A program made the translations under genes and the position numbers. This document shows, piece by piece, positions 26,499 through 34,731 of a DNA stretch of 64,000 bases. Location of the stretch: NCBI RefSeq assembly GCF_003060825.1, contig NZ_CP028922.1, positions 1,288,501 to 1,352,500 of the forward strand. The letters run 5' to 3'. The stretch is from Paenibacillus sp. CAA11 (GTDB lineage: Bacteria; Bacillota; Bacilli; Paenibacillales; Paenibacillaceae). The stretch's first letter is position 1; each line of letters starts with the position of its first letter. The notes below the pieces were generated by a model that was given only the letters and a program-made list of their open reading frames with translations, did not search any database and was not told the DNA's origin.

Positions 26499-26513
26499 CT
26501 TGTTTATTAAGAA

Positions 26514-26556
26514 GAAACGGGCGGTTCATCCTATTCGATGAAATGCCCGTTTTTTG
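26514..26556. terminator. Terminator beyond mntH
   Basis: AAACGGGC/GCCCGTTT stem with inner TTCATC/GATGAA pairing; T run on the plus strand, weaker T-rich run for mntH on the minus strand. Confidence 0.65.
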
Positions 26557-26564
26557 CATATCTG

Positions 26565-27917
26565 TCAGCCTGAGAAGGTTTGAACGATGAGGAAAATGTT
26601 AAGCAGGATGATGATGATTGTGATCACCCAGGCTAGGATTTTGATCCATAGCTTGTTAGCGAACTGTCCCATCTTGTTTTTATCGCTAGTAAAGCGTACA
26701 AGCGGCACTACAGCAAATGGCAGCTGAAGGGATAGAATGACCTGGCTGAACACCAGAAGCTCCTGTGTCCCTTTTTCCCCGTAAAGGATAGTGACAATGA
26801 CAGCTGGAATGATAGCAATCAGCCGGGTGATCAGACGGCGCAGCCATGGCTTCAGGCGGATATTTACAAAGCCCTCCATCACGATCTGACCGGCCAAAGT
26901 CCCGGTAAGTGTGGAGTTCTGGCCCGAGGCTAACAGCGCAACGGCAAACATGACGCTCCCAAGTGTGGTGCCTACGAGCGGTGTAAGCAAATGATAAGCA
27001 TCCCCAATGTCAGAGACCGTAGTCATACCCGCTTTGTTGAAGGTCGCCGCAGATACGATTAGAATCGCGGAGTTAATGAAGAGAGCGAGGGTCAGTGCAA
27101 TGGTGGAATCCCATGTCATAAACTTGATTGCTTGCCGCTTTCCTTTCTCGTCATTATTGTAATTTCGAGTCTGGATGATGGAGGAATGCAAGTATAAATT
27201 ATGCGGCATGACCGTCGCGCCCAAAATCCCTATCGCCACATACAGCATGCCTGGGTTAGTAATAATCTCAGCAGATGGCACATACCCCAGTAATAAATCC
27301 CCGAAATGCGGTTTGGCGAGAATGAGGTCAACCCCGAAGCAGATTCCGATGGTTGCAATGAGTACAATTACAAAAATCTCAAGGGACCGGAAGCCTTTGT
27401 TCTGAAGCAGCAGAATCAGAAGAACATCAAAGGCTGTAACAATTACACCGTATAATAACGGGAGCCCGAACAACAGGTTAAGTGCAATTGCCGAGCCGAT
27501 CACTTCCGCCAAATCGGTGGCTGTGATCGCTAGCTCACACAAGATCCAAAGCGCGATAGCAACAGGCTTCGAGTAGTGGTCGCGCGTGGCCTGAGCCAAA
27601 TCTTTTCCGGTCACAATACCAAGCTTGCCGGCTAAATGCTGGAGCAGAATGGCCATCAAGTTGGAGATGAGTATCACGGAGAGCAGGGTATAGCCGAAGC
27701 GAGATCCACCTTCAATATCTGTAGCCCAGTTGCCTGGATCCATATAGCCGACAGCAACCATATAGCCCGGACCTACAAAGGCTAAAAATTTCTTAAGACC
27801 AGATCCCGTATGAGGAATGTGAAGAGAGCGATGTGACTCTGGCAGTGAAGGTTGTGCCGAGTTCGTTCTCCATCCCTTCATGTGGGGAGCTGATCCTTCT
27901 TCTTGGAAGTTATCCAT
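26565..27917 (-). CDS. mntH: NRAMP-family manganese/metal transporter MntH
   Basis: A 450-residue proton-coupled divalent metal importer with about 11 membrane helices. The NRAMP signatures [12 protein letters not shown] (helix 1) and MPHNLYLHS (helix 6) carry the metal-binding Asp, Asn, Met. ATG 27917 is chosen over a start three codons earlier because AAGGGTG lies 6-7 bases upstream. The promoter overlaps a MntR-box-like sequence, consistent with repression by Mn(II)-MntR. Confidence 0.93.
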   Translation of the reverse strand: MDNFQEEGSAPHMKGWRTNSAQPSLPESHRSLHIPHTGSGLKKFLAFVGPGYMVAVGYMDPGNWATDIEGGSRFGYTLLSVILISNLMAILLQHLAGKLGIVTGKDLAQATRDHYSKPVAIALWILCELAITATDLAEVIGSAIALNLLFGLPLLYGVIVTAFDVLLILLLQNKGFRSLEIFVIVLIATIGICFGVDLILAKPHFGDLLLGYVPSAEIITNPGMLYVAIGILGATVMPHNLYLHSSIIQTRNYNNDEKGKRQAIKFMTWDSTIALTLALFINSAILIVSAATFNKAGMTTVSDIGDAYHLLTPLVGTTLGSVMFAVALLASGQNSTLTGTLAGQIVMEGFVNIRLKPWLRRLITRLIAIIPAVIVTILYGEKGTQELLVFSQVILSLQLPFAVVPLVRFTSDKNKMGQFANKLWIKILAWVITIIIILLNIFLIVQTFSG

Positions 27918-27957
27918 AAATATCACCCTTAATATGAAGGAAAGTAATTTTATTAAT

Positions 27958-27996
27958 ATTGTATACCTACAATAATTTTTGTCTAGGGAAACTTTT
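27958..27996 (-). promoter_or_regulatory. mntH promoter with MntR-box-like operator
   Basis: Minus-strand TAGACA (27985-27980), 16 bases, TACAAT (27963-27958). The sequence TTTTTGTCTAGGGAAACTTT around the -35 resembles the Bacillus mntH operator as I remember it. A 7-bp inverted repeat TATTGTA/TACAATA covers the -10. Confidence 0.5.
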
Positions 27997-28228
27997 TAGT
28001 GTAAACGTTTTAATTGGCACATTTTTGATGGAATGAACAAAAAAGATATTTGGACATCCTATATTTCATATTTGATCTAGAGGTCACAACGTCATTTAAA
28101 CCGGATTCTAAAGGGGTAAACGATACCTCTGTGATATTCGCTTATATGTGCAGTTTTGGTTTCAAATATACTCAGGGGTTTATAGAAATTAGTGTAGGTT
28201 CTAACCCGATTAAAAGGAGTGTTGAAAT
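27997..28228. other. Divergent gap between mntH and ohr
   Basis: The ohr side shows AAAAGGAG before the start but no clear OhrR palindrome and no convincing promoter. No gene is supported in this stretch. Confidence 0.4.
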
Positions 28229-28651
28229 ATGGAAGCATTATATACTGCAACAGCAACGGTAAAAGGAGGACGCACTGGCTCGGTGGAATCCTCGGACGGT
28301 GTCTTAAAACATACGTTAAGTATGCCCAAAGAACTTGGGGGATCTGGCGGAGACGGCACTAATCCGGAGCAGCTTTTTGCAGCAGGCTATGGAGCGTGCT
28401 TTGAGAGCGCGCTTGCGAACGTGGCCCGCAAAGAGAAGATTAAGACGGATGGAACGGTCGTAACGAGCCATGTGACTATCGGCAAGGACGAATCCGATGG
28501 CGGCTTTCAGCTATCTGTGCAGCTGGATGTGAAAATACCTGGGGTAGACAAGGCTCAAGCTCAGGAGCTTCTGCATAAAGCTCATGAATTCTGCCCATAC
28601 TCCAAAGCTACACGCGGCAACATTGTGGTGAAATTGAACGCTGTCGAGTAA
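28229..28651 (+). CDS. ohr: Organic hydroperoxide resistance protein (Ohr/OsmC family)
   Basis: A 140-residue thiol peroxidase that reduces organic hydroperoxides. Both redox cysteines are present: Cys57 in GYGACFESAL and Cys122 in HEFCPYSKATRGN; the Ohr-type N-terminus and TNPEQLFAAGY are conserved. The A-T-R-G-N ending separates Ohr from OsmC. AAAAGGAG precedes the ATG. Usually controlled by OhrR, but no ohrR gene is adjacent. Confidence 0.93.
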   Translation: MEALYTATATVKGGRTGSVESSDGVLKHTLSMPKELGGSGGDGTNPEQLFAAGYGACFESALANVARKEKIKTDGTVVTSHVTIGKDESDGGFQLSVQLDVKIPGVDKAQAQELLHKAHEFCPYSKATRGNIVVKLNAVE

Positions 28652-28662
28652 GCAGCTGCTTA

Positions 28663-28702
28663 AATAACTTTCCGCTTTTACTTCTGCGGGAAGTTATTTT
28701 TA
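28663..28702 (+). terminator. Terminator after ohr
   Basis: AATAACTTTCCGC/GCGGGAAGTTATT stem, ten-base loop, T-rich tail. Confidence 0.85.
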
Positions 28703-28802
28703 TTGTTCTTTACGGTAGAACGGATCGTATGTATTTGACAGGGCGTTCAAAATTCATTACTATGTCTAAGTACTATAGAGGTAACGAAATTTAAAATAAC
28801 GG

Positions 28803-29090
28803 GTGATGAGGATGTCCTACAGACCGAATGTTGAGCACGTAACTAAAGCCAGCAGTAACGATAAAGAAGGCTTGTACGAATTTATTGTCCATCTGCAGGA
28901 TGGAACAGAGTGCCGCGTATTCTATAACCGGTTTCCAGAGTGGAAGCTCACCAATATCAGCCGCTTGCAGAAGACGCCTTGTCCGGTATGCCGCAAGGAT
29001 TTCATTTGTAAGTGCATGGATAACTTCTCGGATGATATCGGGCAGCAAATGCATGATGGACAGTGGTTCAGCAAGGCTTTAGGCGAGTAA
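28803..29090 (+). CDS. Hypothetical protein with cysteine cluster
   Basis: A ~95-residue protein I do not recognise. The C-terminal part has CPVCRKDFICKCMDNF, four cysteines in a knuckle-like spacing that could bind zinc. The N-terminal part is beta-rich (GLYEFIVHLQDGTECRVFYNRFPEW). Several in-frame starts (GTG 28803, ATG 28806, ATG 28812) exist and none has a strong ribosome site. Followed by its own terminator. Confidence 0.6.
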   Translation: MMRMSYRPNVEHVTKASSNDKEGLYEFIVHLQDGTECRVFYNRFPEWKLTNISRLQKTPCPVCRKDFICKCMDNFSDDIGQQMHDGQWFSKALGE

Positions 29091-29114
29091 GACAGGCATT
29101 GGTATTCATCAAGC

Positions 29115-29140
29115 AGCGCGGAGAGTGATCCGCGCTTTTT
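29115..29140 (+). terminator. Terminator after the cysteine-cluster protein
   Basis: AGCGCGG/CCGCGCT stem, eight-base loop, then TTTT. Confidence 0.8.
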
Positions 29141-29171
29141 GGTATACTTTCGGGTAGGGAGGTCATCTGCT

Positions 29172-29621
29172 GTGAAGCCGCATGGAAGGTTTGATGCACA
29201 GGCCGAACATGCAATTGTGCTTATTGATGGAGTATGTCATCTATGCCAGGGGTTAACCCGTTTCATCATCAGGCATGATCTGCCAGGTTATTTTCGCTTT
29301 GCCTCACTTCAGTCTCCGGTTGGCAGACAGATTCTTGCTCAGCAGGGTCTCACATCTGTGCCTGAAATTCCGGATACGATCATCGTGATAGAGAATGGGC
29401 AGGTATACGTTCGTTCTGAGGCGGTGGTGAGGATTGCGATGCAGCTTTCAATGCCGTGGAAGCTGGCGGCTGTTTTGCGTTTCTTTCCAAGAAGCTGGCG
29501 CGACCGAGCTTATCGTTACATTGCCCGTAACCGATATCGCTTCTTTGGCCGTGATGATACTTGTATGGTGCCCACGCAAGAGCTGAAGGAGCGCTTTTTG
29601 GATCTTGGGGAGCCCCGTTAA
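29172..29621 (+). CDS. DCC-family thiol-disulfide oxidoreductase-like protein
   Basis: A 149-residue protein of the DUF393/YuxK group, named for its N-terminal DGVCHLC motif. RFASLQSP and the C-terminal RNRYRFFGR are further hallmarks. GTG 29172 is preferred because AGGGAGG lies 9 bases upstream; the longer frame from 29139 passes through the preceding terminator. Cytosolic; redox function inferred from the CxxC only. Confidence 0.85.
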   Translation: MKPHGRFDAQAEHAIVLIDGVCHLCQGLTRFIIRHDLPGYFRFASLQSPVGRQILAQQGLTSVPEIPDTIIVIENGQVYVRSEAVVRIAMQLSMPWKLAAVLRFFPRSWRDRAYRYIARNRYRFFGRDDTCMVPTQELKERFLDLGEPR

Positions 29622-29627
29622 TCTGGC

Positions 29628-29656
29628 TTGCCAGGAGGTTGGATCTGTGCTATTCT
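29628..29656 (+). promoter_or_regulatory. Candidate promoter of the Tad pilus operon
   Basis: TTGCCA, exactly 17 bases, TATTCT; predicted start near 29663, upstream of the terminator at 29685 and the tadZ start. Confidence 0.45.
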
Positions 29657-29684
29657 ATTTGTAAAAATAAGGAACGTACAACGG

Positions 29685-29731
29685 AAGCACCGTTAAGAAC
29701 CGATATTCGGTTTTTGACGGTGCTTTTTTTT
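29685..29731 (+). terminator. Intrinsic terminator in front of the Tad operon
   Basis: AAGCACCGT/ACGGTGCTT-type stem with an inner AACCGATATTCGGTT hairpin, then at least six T residues. It ends only 26 bases before the tadZ start, so it may terminate the DCC transcript, attenuate the pilus operon, or both. Confidence 0.8.
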
Positions 29732-29757
29732 GCGTTCTTTGAAAGGATTGATCACTT

Positions 29758-30891
29758 TTGGGTCCTGTGCGAATTGTACTGGGTGTAGAGGATGAGCAGT
29801 ATATTGAGCTGTTTCTGGACTACATCCGCTGCAGCGAATACAGTAGGCGTGCACGAATACAGGCGTTTAGCCGTATTGATGATTTTGTAGAGCATCTGAA
29901 TATGGGGGATTCGGGGAAAGCGGCTGTTATTCTTGCGGAGCTTCCTTTTCTAACCGAGCTTTCGCAGAGTGGACAGCCGGGAAACGCCGTTTACTGCTTA
30001 AGTGAACATGGAAGGGAGGATTATGCTGGGCAGGTGTTAATGAAGTATCAGCCGCTGAACGAGCTGCTTGATGCTGTGCTCAAAGGCCGGCCGGAATCAG
30101 GGGGGACGCTGAGGGAAGGAGGCCGGTCGCAGGCTCGGGTAATCGCTGTATATTCTGCTGCAGGAGGTAGCGGGAAGAGTACGGTAGCCCAGCAGCTTGT
30201 TAAGCTGCTGGGCACCGAGGGGATGAAGGTGTTCTATTTAAATCTTGAAACCTTCCAGGGGACAAGCGGAAATAGAACAGCCGGGGGAGGGCTTGAGCAG
30301 CTTCTATATGACTTGAAGGCAGCCTCCGAGCAGCAGGCTTACCCGGACCAGCCGGTATCACATTATGCCTCGGAGTCATCGGCGCTTAATGCGGATATCT
30401 TCGCCCCAGTAGAGAATATCAATGAATTGCTGGAGATGGATCAGGCCGATACTCTCCGCTTGATTGATTACATTGCAGATAGCGGGGAATATGAGCTGCT
30501 TGCGATAGATCTGGATTCCTATCCCAATGAGCGCACAAAGGCTGCTCTGGAGCGATGTGACCGGATCGTATGGCTTCTTACAGATGACATTGCAGTCTTA
30601 TGCAAGGAGGCGCTTTGTATGAGCCAATTGGAGAAAGAACAGCTCTCTTTGACAAAACCAATGAATAAGACGCTATTTGTTCTCAATCGATACTTAGGAA
30701 CCTTCCTGAATCAGACTCTCGGATTGGAAGTGATACCAGAGCTTACCCTCGCGTACATCCCTGAATGGAAGCAGTGTACACAGAGTCATGAGCTGCGCAA
30801 TTCCTCGGCATTTCAGAGAGACCTGCTGAAGCTGCGCCGTGCCTTATTATCCGGAAGCTCCTTCGGCTTGAAGGAACAGGAGGAGATTTAA
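29758..30891 (+). CDS. tadZ: TadZ/CpaE-like pilus assembly ATPase
   Basis: A 377-residue protein with an N-terminal receiver-like domain without clear phosphorylation motif (~1-105) and a MinD/ParA-type ATPase from ~125 (deviant Walker A SAAGGSGKST at 133-142). CpaE/TadZ proteins mark the site of Tad pilus assembly at the membrane. It starts at TTG 29758 and abuts tadA. First gene of a ten-gene operon with tiny gaps or overlaps. Confidence 0.83.
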   Translation: MGPVRIVLGVEDEQYIELFLDYIRCSEYSRRARIQAFSRIDDFVEHLNMGDSGKAAVILAELPFLTELSQSGQPGNAVYCLSEHGREDYAGQVLMKYQPLNELLDAVLKGRPESGGTLREGGRSQARVIAVYSAAGGSGKSTVAQQLVKLLGTEGMKVFYLNLETFQGTSGNRTAGGGLEQLLYDLKAASEQQAYPDQPVSHYASESSALNADIFAPVENINELLEMDQADTLRLIDYIADSGEYELLAIDLDSYPNERTKAALERCDRIVWLLTDDIAVLCKEALCMSQLEKEQLSLTKPMNKTLFVLNRYLGTFLNQTLGLEVIPELTLAYIPEWKQCTQSHELRNSSAFQRDLLKLRRALLSGSSFGLKEQEEI

Positions 30892-32133
30892 GTGCTGGAG
30901 TCCGAATTTAAAGCGCTTCGGACCGGAATTCGGTCCGGGCTGGATGTTACATCCTCCTATAGTGACGCGGAGCTCATAGCATATATTGAGAACTATTTGC
31001 GAAGAGAACAGGCGCTGAGTGACCTGACAGCCGGAGAGAAGCGCAGGCTTGTCCGACGGATGTATGATTCGTTCCGTGGGCTCGATCTGCTTCAGCCGTT
31101 AGTAGATGACCGCTCTGTAACGGAGATTATGATCAATAGCCATGAGGAGATTTTTATTGAGCGGGAGGGGAAGGTCGAACAAGTGGCTCTGGCCTTTGAG
31201 TCCAGGGATCGGCTGGAGGATATTATTCAGACTATTGTAGCTGGGGTGAACCGTGTAGTGAATGAATCTTCGCCTATCGTAGATGCCCGTCTGAAGGACG
31301 GGTCACGGGTGAATATCGTTCTCCCCCCTGTTGCCCTGAAGGGGCCGACGATGACGATTCGCAAGTTTCCGGAGAAACCGATGACTATGCAGGAGCTGGT
31401 TGAGCGTGAAGCGTTAAGCGGGGAGGCAGCAGAGTTTCTGAAGAAGCTGGTTGCAAGTAAATACAATATTTTTGTGAGCGGCGGAACTGGCTCCGGGAAG
31501 ACGACCTTTCTGAACGCCCTGTCTCAATATATCCCGTCCGATGAACGGGTGATTACAATCGAAGACTCCGCGGAGCTGCAGATCGTGACCGTTCCGAATC
31601 TTGTCTCCCTGGAGACGAGGAATACGAATACCGAAGGACGGGGTGAGATTACGGTACGGGATCTCATCCGCTCATCTCTGCGCATGCGTCCAAACCGGAT
31701 CGTAGTCGGCGAGGTGCGCGGCAGGGAAGCGCTGGATATGCTGCAGGCGATGAATACTGGGCACGATGGATCACTTTCAACTGGGCATTCAAACAGCACC
31801 AAGGACATGGTTAGTCGGCTTGAGACTATGGTACTCAGCGGTGCAGATCTTCCGATTCAAGTTGTTCGTCAGCAGATAAGCTCTGCTATAGATATCTTTG
31901 TGCATCTTGCCCGGCTTCGCGATCGCAGTCGCAGGGTCATGGAAATCTCTGAGGTAACCGGTCTTTCTCAAGGAGAAGTGATCATTCAGCCGCTTTATGT
32001 TTTTGAGGAGGCCGGGGAGCAGGAAGGCAGGATCTGTGGGCGGCTGCGGAGGACAGATCAGCAGCTGCAGCATACGGCTAAGTTAAGGATGGCCGGATAT
32101 CCCGAAGAAGAAGGAGGGGAACGATACTGTTGA
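30892..32133 (+). CDS. tadA: TadA/CpaF secretion ATPase
   Basis: A 413-residue hexameric ATPase of the type II/IV secretion superfamily that drives pilin polymerisation. Walker A is GGTGSGKTT (197-205), the Walker B region is RPNRIVVGEVRG, and the Asp/His boxes are EDSAELQ and TGHDGSLSTGHSN. The CpaF-type N-terminal domain (VTEIMINSHEEIFIEREG) is present. GTG start directly after tadZ; overlaps tadB by 4 bp. Confidence 0.93.
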   Translation: MLESEFKALRTGIRSGLDVTSSYSDAELIAYIENYLRREQALSDLTAGEKRRLVRRMYDSFRGLDLLQPLVDDRSVTEIMINSHEEIFIEREGKVEQVALAFESRDRLEDIIQTIVAGVNRVVNESSPIVDARLKDGSRVNIVLPPVALKGPTMTIRKFPEKPMTMQELVEREALSGEAAEFLKKLVASKYNIFVSGGTGSGKTTFLNALSQYIPSDERVITIEDSAELQIVTVPNLVSLETRNTNTEGRGEITVRDLIRSSLRMRPNRIVVGEVRGREALDMLQAMNTGHDGSLSTGHSNSTKDMVSRLETMVLSGADLPIQVVRQQISSAIDIFVHLARLRDRSRRVMEISEVTGLSQGEVIIQPLYVFEEAGEQEGRICGRLRRTDQQLQHTAKLRMAGYPEEEGGERYC

Positions 32134-32936
32134 AGCAGAGCCCAGGACCAAAGTGTAAGAACCGGATAAGGACTAAGAGCTCCGGTGAATCAGGACTGCC
32201 TAGATATGATGAGTACGTGCTGACGCCCCGGCAGCGCCTTCTTACCTTGATGGCTGGCTGTGCTTGCCTGTTTGGAGTAGGCTATGTGTTTTTTCATCAT
32301 TGTTTCCTGTCCTTGTTATTAGCGTTAGGCGGGGGAAGAGTCCCAAAATACTGGAGCCGGTATTTGCTACGAAGAAGACGGGAGATTCTTGGGCTTCACT
32401 TTAAACAGGCGCTGTATTCTTTATCCTCCTCTTTGGCAGCAGGCCGCTCTGTGGAGAATGGATTTCGCGAAGCTATACAGGATCTTCGCATGCTATATCC
32501 GGATGGGAACAATGACATGATTCGGGAGCTGAGCATTATTGTAACTCGTTTGGAGTACGGTCAGCCGATTGAGGAGGCGCTCATGGATTTCAGCCGCCGG
32601 GCAAGCAACGAGGACATTAACAATTTTGCAGATGTCTTCGTGACCTGCAAGCGCACTGGAGGGGATTTGGTTGAAGTGGTACGGAGGACCTCCAATGTGA
32701 TTGGAGAGAAGCTGGAAGTCAGCCAGGAGATTGCTGTTCTAATCGCGCAGAAGAGGCTGGAATCCAAACTTCTACTAGGAGCACCAATTTTCTTTTTGAT
32801 ATTTATGAATTTAACATCACCTGACTATATGAAGCCTCTTTACAGTGGAGGAGGACTAATTATATCAGGGGTTGCACTGCTGCTGTTCGGGCTGTGCATG
32901 TTGTTAATCTCCAAGATTATGGATATACGCGTCTAG
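32130..32936 (+). CDS. tadB: TadB-like pilus platform protein (T2SF domain)
   Basis: A 268-residue inner-membrane platform protein. Two N-terminal membrane segments (~35-70), a cytosolic T2SF/GspF domain (LYSLSSSLAAGRSVENGFREA, VTCKRTGGDLVEVVRRT) and two C-terminal segments. The TTG start overlaps the tadA stop. Works with TadC to couple the ATPase to pilin insertion. Confidence 0.87.
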   Translation: MKQSPGPKCKNRIRTKSSGESGLPRYDEYVLTPRQRLLTLMAGCACLFGVGYVFFHHCFLSLLLALGGGRVPKYWSRYLLRRRREILGLHFKQALYSLSSSLAAGRSVENGFREAIQDLRMLYPDGNNDMIRELSIIVTRLEYGQPIEEALMDFSRRASNEDINNFADVFVTCKRTGGDLVEVVRRTSNVIGEKLEVSQEIAVLIAQKRLESKLLLGAPIFFLIFMNLTSPDYMKPLYSGGGLIISGVALLLFGLCMLLISKIMDIRV

Positions 32937-32953
32937 AAAGCGAGGGTGCTGCT

Positions 32954-33826
32954 ATGGGTATTTGGCTGGTTCTTCTGGGAGTCATGACAGGGTCTTGGCT
33001 GTATCTGTTCCGTCGTTCCAAGGGAAAGTACACGGCATTCACCGTTCTGACTATGGAAGGGGTGAGGCTTCAGAGAATATCACCGCCCATGCTGTATTTG
33101 CTTGAAGCTATTCAGGTTTCGAAGAAGTTCCCTAACTTTTTCTTCAAGCTTGGAAGATCGGTGCGCAAGGTATATGGCGATTGGTCCAGTGGAGAGCTCG
33201 TTCTGCTGTATTTGGCGGAGATGCTCTCTTACATATGGCTCCTTATATGCAGCGGATGCATCCTTTCCTTGCTGATGGAAGGACAGGCTATAGGGTTTGT
33301 AGCAGGTACACTGTTGGCAATATTAATCCCTACTGCGCTCATCAGTGATCTCCATAGAAAGGTGGTGAAGCGAGAACAAGAAGTGATCATGGAGCTACCC
33401 GAACTGCTCAACAAGCTGATGCTGCTGGTAGGAGCCGGGGAGACTGTTCAGCGGGCGATGAAGCAGTGCTTGCAGCGCAAGAAAGGCAGTGAGTCTCATC
33501 CGCTTTATCGTGAATTGTTCCAGATGATGCGGGAGTGGGAGAGCGGATATTCTTTTCAGCAGGCCTTGGAAGGCTTTAGCCGCAGATGCGGAATTCAGGA
33601 GGTATCCGCCTTTTCAACAGCTGTGCTGCTTAATTTCCGCAGAGGGGGCAATGATTTTACGCTGGCGCTCCGGGACTTGTCGCATTCCTTGTGGGAGAAG
33701 CGCAAGGCGATATGCCGTACTCGGGGCGAACAGGCTTCATCCAAGCTTTTGCTGCCCATGCTGCTGTTGTTTGTAATTGTGCTGATGTTAGTTGGAACAC
33801 CTGCTTTTATGATGATGAGTTTATGA
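32954..33826 (+). CDS. tadC: TadC-like pilus platform protein (T2SF domain)
   Basis: A 290-residue second platform protein with the same layout: N-terminal membrane helix, paired segments around 85-125, a T2SF domain (LPELLNKLMLLVGAGETVQRAMKQ, FRRGGNDFTLALRDLS) and a final helix. ATG 32954 with GAGGGTG upstream is preferred over the longer frame that overlaps tadB. Confidence 0.85.
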   Translation: MGIWLVLLGVMTGSWLYLFRRSKGKYTAFTVLTMEGVRLQRISPPMLYLLEAIQVSKKFPNFFFKLGRSVRKVYGDWSSGELVLLYLAEMLSYIWLLICSGCILSLLMEGQAIGFVAGTLLAILIPTALISDLHRKVVKREQEVIMELPELLNKLMLLVGAGETVQRAMKQCLQRKKGSESHPLYRELFQMMREWESGYSFQQALEGFSRRCGIQEVSAFSTAVLLNFRRGGNDFTLALRDLSHSLWEKRKAICRTRGEQASSKLLLPMLLLFVIVLMLVGTPAFMMMSL

Positions 33827-33849
33827 CGATATCCTTGGGAGGAATAGGG

Positions 33850-34050
33850 ATGGAAATGAAGATGCATATTTCAAAGAAATACCGTGATTTTATGAGAGAT
33901 GATCGGGGGTTGGGGATGCTTGAAATGATTCTGATCATAGCCGTGATCGTTATTATCGCGATTATTTTCAGAGACAAACTGAAGGACATTGTAGAGAGTC
34001 TGCTAGGGAAAGCGCAGAGTAAGACTGAGAAGTTTATGGATGATAAATGA
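33850..34050 (+). CDS. flp: Flp-type type IVb pilin
   Basis: A 66-residue prepilin: short basic leader, then G-LGMLE-MILIIAVIVIIAI. Cleavage after the Gly of DDRG puts Glu at +5, as in class IVb pilins; the usual +6 Tyr is Met. The rest is a short amphipathic tail (LKDIVESLLGKAQSKTEKF). ATG 33850 has GGGAGGAAT upstream. The frame is open much further upstream inside tadC, but that part is not used. The major pilus subunit, processed by the peptidase at 37904. Confidence 0.85.
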   Translation: MEMKMHISKKYRDFMRDDRGLGMLEMILIIAVIVIIAIIFRDKLKDIVESLLGKAQSKTEKFMDDK

Positions 34051-34709
34051 TTAAGTTTATTAAAGATAACCGGGGCGGTTTTACTTTGGAAGCTTCATTA
34101 GTTATGCCTATTGTGTTTATTACGCTGTTGATCTTGATGTTCTTCTGCATGTATCTCTATCAGAATGCAGTGCTTGGACAGCTGACGACGGTAGCTGCCG
34201 AACGAGCGGCATTTTCATGGAATGATAGTCACCGGGCGTCCCGTACAGGAGGCTTCGATGTTCGTGAGCGGGATCGTCTCTACTGGCGAATTGGGGAAGA
34301 CGGTATGCTTAACGCCATATTAGGCAGAGATCATCAAGACGCAGCCAATCGGCTTCAGCTTCCGGCTTCAGCTGATGAGAGCTCTTCACTCTCCCTGAAG
34401 AAGCTAGCGAATACCGCTCAAGAAATTCCAAACCCGATGGAGGGGGCCATGGTTTACTCACACAGTTTGATGAAGCGGACAATTCAGGCTGAATTCACCC
34501 GGCTCGTGCCGCTACTTCCACTGGAACGGGTGCTTGGTCAGGAGCCAAGGCAGGCCGCTGAATCTGTAGCTTATGCCGTAGAGCCTGTAGAATGGATTCG
34601 CAGTATTGAGCTGGCCCGTTATTTAGGAGCTAAATTCACTGGTTCTGCATCAGCAGGCTTCTTCAGCAAGGAGGATGCAGGGAAGACGCTGGACTTATTC
34701 GGCAAGTGA
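34047..34709 (+). CDS. TadE-like pseudopilin
   Basis: A 220-residue minor-pilin-like protein. NRG-GFTLEASLVMPIVF gives a prepilin site with Glu at +5 followed by one membrane helix, then an extracytoplasmic domain. The start overlaps the flp stop by 4 bp. TadE/F proteins are minor pseudopilins required for Tad assembly. Confidence 0.82.
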   Translation: MIKFIKDNRGGFTLEASLVMPIVFITLLILMFFCMYLYQNAVLGQLTTVAAERAAFSWNDSHRASRTGGFDVRERDRLYWRIGEDGMLNAILGRDHQDAANRLQLPASADESSSLSLKKLANTAQEIPNPMEGAMVYSHSLMKRTIQAEFTRLVPLLPLERVLGQEPRQAAESVAYAVEPVEWIRSIELARYLGAKFTGSASAGFFSKEDAGKTLDLFGK

Positions 34710-34731
34710 GTCAGCTGATAGGAGTGTTATC

